A DNA stretch of 5,536 nucleotides from assembly GCA_030589605.1 (NCBI GenBank), contig JAUUVJ010000306.1, positions 1 to 5,536 of the forward strand, read 5' to 3'. Under the pieces are notes generated by a model. That model was not told the DNA's origin. It worked only from the letters and a program-made list of their open reading frames with translations, and made no database searches. The translations under genes and the position numbers were made by a program. The stretch comes from Candidatus Hodarchaeota archaeon. Its GTDB lineage: Archaea > Asgardarchaeota > Heimdallarchaeia > Hodarchaeales > Hodarchaeaceae. This document shows, piece by piece, positions 1 to 5,536 of the stretch. Within the stretch, counting starts at the first letter, position 1. Each line of letters starts with the position of its first letter.

Positions 1-11
1 GAATCCTTGCA

Positions 12-2234
12 ATGATGATAATTGGTGCTTTTGAAATTCGAGAGAATCCTATATGGTTTCGTATGATGATCACATTCACAATTTCTTATGGTTTCTTCTT
101 TATTATGGTTGTTCTAGGTTTTATAACATCAAAAGCTTTTCCTCCCTTTGGTGAAGCAATTAAAGAGTTTTTAATTTCAATTGGAATTCGTTCTTCAGTT
201 AATATAAATGAATTTTTTGTTGGAATTGGGTATAATTTAGTGTTATATGTAATGATTTTAACTGCATTCATCATTTTCGGTAAAAAATTCATCATTGTAA
301 CCCGATTTATTAGTCCTCAGATGGTTTATCTCATACTTTATCTTGTTGCGTTAATGGTCGTGTTAGGGTTTAAATTTCCAGAAAATAATGTTACAATTCC
401 CTTTCCTATCTTAATAAATGAAATAGTTATTGATCTTGCAGTTGTAGCAAAATATATCGCAATTCTAATAATTAATGTCTTTCTTTATCTTATTACAGGC
501 CCATTACTCACGTTATTGTTTGGAATCAAACCTCTAAAGGATGAAAGAGTGGAAAGAATTATTCAGGAGGTTCAAACAAAAATTCAAACCCCAGTTAGAA
601 AAGTCGGTATTAACAAGGCACCTATCTTAAATGCTTTTGCTTTTGGCCCCTGGTTTGATCAAAGGATAGCCTATATAGCTTCTGATTTAGAACAATTCAC
701 AGATGCAGAAATAAGGGGAATAACAGCACATGAGTTAGCGCATGTGAAAAAGAAGCATACTTTAATATTATTAGCTCTTACTGCTGTTGAACTCGTGATA
801 AAATTCTTTCTTGATGCTCCTAGCACATATTGGGAGTATACCCTTGGTACTGCGAGAACATGGGACTTTTTAAGCTTTTGGTTGTTTAACATATTCCTAT
901 TCGCGTTACTAGCAACAGTTGTAAAGATTCTTGAAGGAAAAGCTGATAGTATCACCCGAGAGTGTGGATTTGGGACTGATCTTGCTCATTCTTTATATCG
1001 ATTAGAAGGGTTCTATTATGGTATCGCTGGTGAAATTGGTTTTAACACTCAATTAATGACTGGAAAATCTCGTTCTAAGGATGAAAACATTCGATTCATG
1101 GGTGATCAAGCTTTCTACCTTTATAGAAACTTAGCTCCAAGTCGGTTAACTTGTTTTATGAATTTAATTGCATCACATCCTTTAACCTCCATCCGACTAG
1201 CTCTACAAGTTGATGATTCCATTGGGGCTTTTAAAACAGGAATTATGATCTGGCTTTTACTTATCCCTGGTTTACGAAAACGTACAATCCGAAATCTTCA
1301 GAAAAATCGCGTTCAAATTGCAGAATTACTTTCCATCAAGTATGAAACCGATTTTGGTACAATAGATGATTATCTAGAAATTACTTATGAAGAACAAAAA
1401 ACAAAAAACTATTTAGGACGCTATGTACTAGCAAAACCTTTACTATTAGATGAATCAGCTCATTGGGGAAAAGTAGTAAATATACATAAAACAAAAAATA
1501 TTGTTTCCCCTCTTAAACTAGAAATAGAAACTTCTAATGACTCCAATGTCATGATTTCTAAAGATGATTATGATATCACAATTGCAGAACCCCAACACAA
1601 CTATATTACTAAAAAAGGGAAAATAGTTACTCTTGATCACGTTTCTATTAGAAAGGGCAAATTCAAGAAATTTCATTTCACATTAAACGACAAAAAGATA
1701 TCTTCACGTTCTATTGGACTAGATATTAACGATTTCAAAAACCGAAACTATTGGCTGGTTTATAAAAAAGGTATGATTCAACCATGGAGACTGAAAGATG
1801 TCCAAATAACCGAAAAATATGAAAATATAAAATTCATATTTGAAGATGAGGTAGAGAATGAACTAAGTTTTTTTGGTAGGGATTTAGTGATTGAAACTCC
1901 TCCTTTTCTACATATGATCAATGTAAAACATTGGGATACCGAGAAAGTATTTTTTGAACGTTTAAAAGATTCAACTGAACCGATTCTGTTGTATGACAAA
2001 GAGGATATAGATATTGGAGCTCCCAGTAAAATACTGGATGTTTCTAAGACCGAAAAAACTCTGGAAATATTAGAAGGGCGCACAAAAAAATCATTGTTAT
2101 CAAAGAAAATTGATACTTTGGTATTATATTATCCATTTTTCATGTTTAATTTTAGAAGTGAAATGGGTATTGGAAATTTACTAAGTCTGAAGCTTTTCAA
2201 CAGAGGTATAAAAACTAAGTATATAGGAATATGA
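12..2234 (+). CDS. Membrane-embedded M48 family zinc metalloprotease with long C-terminal extension
   Basis: Predicted 740-residue intramembrane-associated zinc endopeptidase of the M48 (Ste24/HtpX) family, which cleaves membrane or prenylated proteins. Seen: four hydrophobic segments near residues 18-40, 67-90, 101-120 and 137-171; the family signature NAFAFG at 207-212; the zinc motif HELAH at 240-244 (ligands H240 and H244, catalytic E241); two further hydrophobic segments at 250-268 and 284-307; EGKAD at 308-312, matching ExxAD with E308 as third zinc ligand; and SHPLTSIRL at 388-396, the usual M48 histidine-containing motif. A last hydrophobic stretch lies at 409-420. All key catalytic residues are present, so it should be active. 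Residues from about 424 to 740 form a charged, apparently beta-rich soluble region not found in ordinary HtpX or Ste24 (about 290-480 residues). The start is uncertain: the frame is open to the window edge, no ribosome binding site is visible in the 11 bases before ATG 12, and ATG 63 is an alternative. The physiological substrate is unknown. Confidence 0.9.
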   Translation: MMIIGAFEIRENPIWFRMMITFTISYGFFFIMVVLGFITSKAFPPFGEAIKEFLISIGIRSSVNINEFFVGIGYNLVLYVMILTAFIIFGKKFIIVTRFISPQMVYLILYLVALMVVLGFKFPENNVTIPFPILINEIVIDLAVVAKYIAILIINVFLYLITGPLLTLLFGIKPLKDERVERIIQEVQTKIQTPVRKVGINKAPILNAFAFGPWFDQRIAYIASDLEQFTDAEIRGITAHELAHVKKKHTLILLALTAVELVIKFFLDAPSTYWEYTLGTARTWDFLSFWLFNIFLFALLATVVKILEGKADSITRECGFGTDLAHSLYRLEGFYYGIAGEIGFNTQLMTGKSRSKDENIRFMGDQAFYLYRNLAPSRLTCFMNLIASHPLTSIRLALQVDDSIGAFKTGIMIWLLLIPGLRKRTIRNLQKNRVQIAELLSIKYETDFGTIDDYLEITYEEQKTKNYLGRYVLAKPLLLDESAHWGKVVNIHKTKNIVSPLKLEIETSNDSNVMISKDDYDITIAEPQHNYITKKGKIVTLDHVSIRKGKFKKFHFTLNDKKISSRSIGLDINDFKNRNYWLVYKKGMIQPWRLKDVQITEKYENIKFIFEDEVENELSFFGRDLVIETPPFLHMINVKHWDTEKVFFERLKDSTEPILLYDKEDIDIGAPSKILDVSKTEKTLEILEGRTKKSLLSKKIDTLVLYYPFFMFNFRSEMGIGNLLSLKLFNRGIKTKYIGI

Positions 2235-2240
2235 TTTTTT
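2235..2240 (+). terminator. Candidate oligo-T terminator of the M48 gene
   Basis: Six T residues follow the TGA stop immediately. Archaeal RNA polymerase can terminate on short U-tracts without a hairpin. No strong stem-loop precedes the run. A weak 11-base palindrome (TTGATAATCAA, 2243-2253) lies just after it. The run is short in an AT-rich background, so the call is tentative. No comparable T-run is visible on the minus strand for the opposing operon within the 79-base gap. Confidence 0.3.
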
Positions 2241-2313
2241 AGTTGATAATCAATTCTAATAAGCTTCTATAATGATCTCACGACATTTATAGCTTTCATA
2301 TTTTCATATTTTA

Positions 2314-3567
2314 CTATTTCTCGAAAACCCCGAGTTCACTTGCGAAATCTACAGCTCTTTGACCTCTTTCTGCTAGAGATTCGGTTAATTGAGTTATCTC
2401 TTTCTTTTTTAATGCAATTTCTTCATCTTTCTCAATTATTCTTGTTTTTATCTTTTCTTCCTCTTCCTTTTTTCTAAGATATTTTTTATTGAGAGCTTGA
2501 AATTCAAGCGATTCTTTTTCTTTATTATTTTTATCTAAACTAAGTTTCCATTCTTTTTTCCACGCATCCAGTTTTCCCTCCTTGATGATATTCAGCTCTT
2601 TACGTATATTAACAATATTTTTTTGCTTTAAATGAAGGTTAGATTTACCCACTTTTAATAATTCTTCCAAAAGAGCTATAATTTCTGGATTATTATCAGA
2701 TTCTTTAAGAAAGTGATGAACTGGGTTTTCTTCATAAGCTAAAGCTGCACTAACAAGACCAAAATCCCCTGAAAACGATCCACGTTGTATCTCTCTTGCA
2801 TATTTTTTAAAAATCTTCTTAAAAGAATTAAGATGTTTTCCCATTTCAATTTCCATTTCTGTCATTCGAATCCCTCTCTGACGTGGTTCTTTAATAATTG
2901 GATCTTCAACTATTAGATTTAATTCACCCTCAATATCAGTTTTATTGGAAACTATTCCTTCAAATTCATTTTGTAACTGTTCTAAATCAGATTCGGTTTC
3001 TGTTATTTTGTTTAAAGTATCTCTGACGTCAATTACTAAATTTTCCAAGTCTTCAAGTATTTTGATTATCCGATATTCCTCTTTTTGAATATCACGTAGT
3101 GTTGAAAGATCTGAACCTATTTTATTAAGTGGTCCATAAACAGATCGCTTTTTTAGCATAAAATCGAGCCCCATGACTTTATCGGTAATAGAACGTTCAC
3201 GACTTACTTCATTCACTACTCTAGAAACAACTCGTATAAATTGATTCAATTCTGTTGATGTTAATTTCTGAGATGGATTAGGAATCTGAAACTCTGAAAA
3301 TTGTTGTGAAATGTAATGAACGAGACGATTTATTTCCTTTAATGAACGAAAGTATATTTTTCCTTTCTTTGTGATTTTTTTAACCCCCTCCTCTGTTAAT
3401 TGAGGATCTGTTTCTTCAATAAGTTTAACACTACTCTCTTTTACCTTTTCTGCGCTTTTGATCATAGATTGCCGAAGCTTCCTACACTTTTCATAACCTT
3501 CTTTGATTTTCTTTTTTTCGTGAGTTCGTATTATTTCTATATAACCTTTAATTTCGTCTTCAGACAT
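2314..3567 (-). CDS. Uncharacterised coiled-coil/helical protein, second gene of a two-gene operon
   Basis: A 417-residue protein that I cannot assign to a named family. It has no signal peptide and no membrane segment, so it is probably cytoplasmic. Nearly the whole sequence is predicted helical and rich in Lys and Glu. An N-terminal helical part (about 1-90) ends at a proline-containing break (IPNP, 95-98). A middle helical part (about 103-220) includes heptad-like stretches around 160-205. A short linker follows (EDPIIKEPRQ, 221-230). Residues 262-300 form a less charged, Gly- and Ala-containing segment that looks like a small folded element. A long, highly charged coiled coil covers about 305-400. 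The ATG start is firm because a near-perfect archaeal ribosome binding site precedes it by 2 bases. The gene follows the 145-residue protein gene with only 8 bases between stop and start, so the two are co-transcribed and probably translationally coupled. A structural or scaffold role with the small partner is inference only. Confidence 0.85.
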   Translation of the reverse strand: MSEDEIKGYIEIIRTHEKKKIKEGYEKCRKLRQSMIKSAEKVKESSVKLIEETDPQLTEEGVKKITKKGKIYFRSLKEINRLVHYISQQFSEFQIPNPSQKLTSTELNQFIRVVSRVVNEVSRERSITDKVMGLDFMLKKRSVYGPLNKIGSDLSTLRDIQKEEYRIIKILEDLENLVIDVRDTLNKITETESDLEQLQNEFEGIVSNKTDIEGELNLIVEDPIIKEPRQRGIRMTEMEIEMGKHLNSFKKIFKKYAREIQRGSFSGDFGLVSAALAYEENPVHHFLKESDNNPEIIALLEELLKVGKSNLHLKQKNIVNIRKELNIIKEGKLDAWKKEWKLSLDKNNKEKESLEFQALNKKYLRKKEEEEKIKTRIIEKDEEIALKKKEITQLTESLAERGQRAVDFASELGVFEK

Positions 3568-3569
3568 CA

Positions 3570-3577
3570 GATCACCT
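3570..3577 (-). promoter_or_regulatory. Strong archaeal Shine-Dalgarno site (AGGTGATC) overlapping the upstream stop codon
   Basis: Read on the minus strand, AGGTGATC lies 2 bases before the ATG of the 417-residue protein gene. It is complementary to the 3' end of archaeal 16S rRNA (ATCACCT). Its first two bases (AG) are also the last two bases of the TAG stop of the preceding gene. This fixes the downstream start and suggests termination-reinitiation coupling. Confidence 0.8.
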
Positions 3578-4013
3578 ATTTTTTAGCATAATACACAGAT
3601 GAAATATAAAACTCCTCTAATCGTGTTATCATAATCTCAAGATGTGGTTTTTCATCGTTTTTCTTTTTAAATCCAATTGTAAGATGATTTATTTCCTCTT
3701 CACCTGTTTCAAGAAATTGAAGTCCCTGAGACGATGGAGCTGCTGACTCCCATAATTGGGGTATTAATGCACTCACATGTTCATAATCTTCAATTTCCAT
3801 TTCTATAATCGATTCTTTATCTCTCTTTAAACCTGTCAGTGGAAAACCACTATCATCACTTACGAATGAAGCGACTACTTTATGTTTATCTCCTCCTCTA
3901 TCCATCTGTTTTGATAAAATTGCTCTAAGAGATAATCGCATTTGATCTTCTAAGCCCTTTCGATACATTCCCATCGATTCAAACAACCTAATGATTTTCG
4001 TTTCATCATTCAA
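3576..4013 (-). CDS. Small alpha/beta protein, possibly roadblock/LC7-like, first gene of the operon
   Basis: A 145-residue soluble protein without signal peptide or membrane segment. Apparent secondary structure: helix about 17-37; strand 45-52 leading into a turn with DDSGFPLTG (53-61); helix about 76-95; then strands near 98-102, 108-116, 124-131 and 134-143. A helix, a strand, an SDDSGFPL turn resembling the DxxGxP turn of roadblock proteins, then a helix and strands recalls the roadblock/LC7-longin-profilin-like fold. Those small dimeric modules bind small GTPases and scaffolds in archaea. This rests on pattern only. The assigned start is TTG at 4013, with no clear ribosome binding site. 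In-frame ATG codons at 3972-3974 (residue 14) and 3966-3968 (residue 16) are alternatives; AGGTTG, a weak Shine-Dalgarno match, lies 9 bases before the former. The predicted fold would be kept with either start. It is the promoter-proximal gene of the pair, 8 bases from the coiled-coil gene, which suggests a complex. Confidence 0.75.
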   Translation of the reverse strand: MNDETKIIRLFESMGMYRKGLEDQMRLSLRAILSKQMDRGGDKHKVVASFVSDDSGFPLTGLKRDKESIIEMEIEDYEHVSALIPQLWESAAPSSQGLQFLETGEEEINHLTIGFKKKNDEKPHLEIMITRLEEFYISSVYYAKK

Positions 4014-4074
4014 AGGATGATAAATGAATCTTAAGAATTATTCTTCTAGGTCTAACTTTCTAGTTATTAATAGA

Positions 4075-4089
4075 AAAGATAATATTTTC
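4075..4089 (-). promoter_or_regulatory. Candidate BRE/TATA element for the minus-strand operon
   Basis: On the minus strand this reads GAAAATATTATCTTT: a purine-rich BRE-like GAAAA followed by TATTAT. It lies about 65-70 bases upstream of the TTG start. With the usual archaeal spacing of about 25 bases to the transcription start, it would give a leader of roughly 40 bases. The background is AT-rich, so chance matches are likely. Confidence 0.25.
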
Positions 4090-4110
4090 AAAGAAATTGA
4101 AAGGCAGATG

Positions 4111-4120
4111 GCTAAATTTC
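4111..4120 (+). promoter_or_regulatory. Candidate TATA element for the toroid protein gene
   Basis: GCTAAATTTC is preceded by the purine-rich AAAGGCAG. It lies about 45-50 bases before the ATG at 4164, which would place transcription start near 4140 and leave a leader of about 20-25 bases. The match to the archaeal TATA consensus is only moderate. No strong Shine-Dalgarno site is present; GCGTGAAAG at 4151-4159 is at best a weak one. Confidence 0.2.
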
Positions 4121-4163
4121 ATTAGTTAAGATAACAGTAGACATTAATCGGCGTGAAAGACCC

Positions 4164-5536
4164 ATGCTCTCCATTAGTAAATCATTAAAAACAAATTTTC
4201 CACATTTTCCCGTCATATTTTTTATAGCTCTGATTTTATTCCCCTTAATCATTAACTCCAATGATATCAATACTATTGAGATGAGGAATGATCAGACAAC
4301 TGAAATATTAACAGGTGTTACACCTAAAAGTTCAAATCTTAAAATTATGGCTGATAATGCTCTAATTGAGAACTATACTTTCGACATCCAAAAACTTCTC
4401 AACTATCTTAACAGCCTATATACTACTAATCGATTTCACGAGAGTGTTGGCGGTTTTCCCACTACTACTGCAATATATGAAGGACTTTCAATTCTAAGAT
4501 TTCTCGGATTAGATTATTATAAATTTGGGTCTAACTGGCAAACTGAAGAGAATGCTATCGCTTCTCAACTTCTGGTTGAATATCGAGATGAAGCTGAATC
4601 AGGTGGATTTAAATTAATCCCCGGTGATGTTCAACCTTCTCTTGAAGGATCTTTTGGAGTAGTTACGTCCCTCTGGATAATGAATGAAATATGGGAGGGT
4701 ATTAAATTAAAAGATGCCTCTCTTGATCTATTAGACTTTATATATAACAGAACATTCGATAAAATTGAGCTAGAATTTCATGAAGAGGATAAAGAAGCTT
4801 CGATAAAGGCTACATTTCAAGCATTAACTATTCTTGATCTTTTGCAAAAAATAGCAGTGAACCAAATTCCTGTTCCTGTTCCTGATTTTGATTACGATAT
4901 CGATTTTATTGCTAAACCTCTGAATGAGACTATTTATGAATTTATGGCTAATTATTCAGAAAACATTATCAATTATATTGATAGTTTTTGGGAAAATGAT
5001 TCTGTATTTTTATATTTCAATTCACATACTCCATATCAAACCCCAATTGTGGACACATGGTACGCTCTTCAATCAATAAAAATCTTGGAAAGATTTGAAA
5101 GCCTTATTAATGGGCTTTCCCTACCTAATCATACCGTGGATTATCGAACTTCAGTTGTTGATTGGTTAAAATCATTGCAAAAAACAAATGGTTCTACACA
5201 AGGAGGATTCGGTCTTTCTACTTCAGCGACAGTATCTGAAACTGGAATGAGTTATGCTATACTAGATCTATTTAACGCCACTTCTCAGATCAACCACACA
5301 AAAACTCTAGCTTTCATATACTCTTCTCAATTTTTAAAGCGTGAAAATAGAACTTATACTGAGCTTGAAAATGAACAAGAAGGCGGATTTAGCCCTAATA
5401 ACCTTACCTATTCTGACCCTTTACTAAATAAGCTAGTAAATATCCATTCATCATATTTTGCTATACTAACTCTATTATTATCAGGAGATATCTTTAATTC
5501 TACTGAACTGCTTTTAAAAACAGATCAATATGAATC
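4164..5536 (+). CDS. Exported alpha/alpha-toroid repeat protein (prenyltransferase/squalene-cyclase-like), 3' end beyond window
   Basis: An open frame of 457 codons with no stop before the window edge, so the protein is C-terminally truncated here. ATG 4164 is the only good start: the in-frame stop TAA at 4113-4115 lies upstream, with no other ATG, GTG or TTG between. Residues 1-33 look like a signal peptide or anchor, with lysines at 6 and 9 and a hydrophobic core at about 14-31. The body carries the glycine-aromatic repeat typical of alpha/alpha toroids: GGF at 96-98, 147-149, 347-349 and 407-409. These alternate with helices such as SLEGSFGVVTSLW, DTWYALQSI (297-305), SETGMSYAIL and HSSYFAILTLLLSG (428-441). 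A Pro-Val run (PVPVPD, 236-241) interrupts the middle. Neither a DxDD squalene-cyclase motif nor the Asp/Cys zinc site of protein prenyltransferases is visible, so a binding or structural surface role is more likely than catalysis. Twelve N-x-S/T sequons suggest glycosylation outside the cell. Confidence 0.82.
   Translation, partial: MLSISKSLKTNFPHFPVIFFIALILFPLIINSNDINTIEMRNDQTTEILTGVTPKSSNLKIMADNALIENYTFDIQKLLNYLNSLYTTNRFHESVGGFPTTTAIYEGLSILRFLGLDYYKFGSNWQTEENAIASQLLVEYRDEAESGGFKLIPGDVQPSLEGSFGVVTSLWIMNEIWEGIKLKDASLDLLDFIYNRTFDKIELEFHEEDKEASIKATFQALTILDLLQKIAVNQIPVPVPDFDYDIDFIAKPLNETIYEFMANYSENIINYIDSFWENDSVFLYFNSHTPYQTPIVDTWYALQSIKILERFESLINGLSLPNHTVDYRTSVVDWLKSLQKTNGSTQGGFGLSTSATVSETGMSYAILDLFNATSQINHTKTLAFIYSSQFLKRENRTYTELENEQEGGFSPNNLTYSDPLLNKLVNIHSSYFAILTLLLSGDIFNSTELLLKTDQYE

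Noticed and set aside
86..295. Minus-strand open frame of 69 codons opposite the first membrane segments of the M48 protein
   Set aside because: Antisense shadow without ribosome binding site or domain features.
671..955. Minus-strand open frame of 94 codons inside the M48 gene
   Set aside because: Lies opposite the catalytic HExxH and ExxAD region, which is certainly coding on the plus strand. No ribosome binding site or recognisable domain.
1778..2083. Minus-strand open frame of 101 codons inside the C-terminal extension of the M48 protein
   Set aside because: Serine-rich antisense shadow; the plus-strand frame is continuous through it.
2243..2253. Palindrome TTGATAATCAA in the convergent gap
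   Set aside because: Stem of only 5 bases, AT-rich, and located after the T-run; too weak for a terminator or operator call.
3400..3591. Plus-strand open frame of 63 codons opposite the start of the coiled-coil gene
   Set aside because: Antisense to a well-supported gene and its ribosome binding site. The Phe/Leu-rich product is what the complement of Lys/Glu codons gives.
3950..4009. Short frame ATG-ATG (4009 on the minus strand) of 19 codons, overlapping the small operon gene in another frame
   Set aside because: It could be a leader peptide, but there is no ribosome binding site and its length is expected by chance.
4866..4915. CCTGTT/GAT codon repetition (PVPVPDFDYDID) resembling a tandem repeat
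   Set aside because: Only two to three short units, inside a coding region; better read as a proline-rich/acidic linker than as a repeat element.

Overview
The window is AT-rich (about one-third G+C by eye) and reads as chromosomal DNA from an archaeon. The strongest sign is a near-perfect archaeal Shine-Dalgarno sequence (AGGTGATC) directly before one gene. The gene content also fits an archaeon: a membrane M48 peptidase, a possible roadblock/longin-like small protein, a long helical protein, and a secreted, sequon-rich alpha/alpha-toroid protein. An Asgard-type lineage would fit the style of these proteins, but no marker gene here settles that. There is no rRNA, tRNA, CRISPR array, insertion sequence or prophage signature.

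Layout: (1) 12-2234 (+) encodes a multi-pass M48 (Ste24/HtpX-type) zinc metalloprotease with an extra C-terminal region of about 300 residues. (2) A 79-base convergent gap follows. (3) 4013 down to 2314 (-) is a tight two-gene operon. The first gene encodes a 145-residue small alpha/beta protein, possibly of roadblock/LC7-like fold. The second encodes a 417-residue mainly helical, coiled-coil protein. Their coupling is clear: the ribosome binding site of the second gene overlaps the stop codon of the first. (4) A 150-base divergent promoter region lies at 4014-4163. (5) 4164 to the window end (+) encodes the first 457 residues of an exported protein with prenyltransferase/squalene-cyclase-type toroid repeats. 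Its 3' end lies outside the window.

Working together: the two minus-strand products are probably made in fixed proportion and may form a complex, as small adaptor-type proteins often do with coiled-coil partners. The flanking plus-strand genes are separate transcription units. One works in the membrane and the other outside the cell. Any functional link between the M48 protease and the toroid protein is speculative. The most interesting items are the unassigned two-gene operon, the C-terminal extension of the protease, and the apparently non-enzymatic, possibly heavily glycosylated toroid protein.
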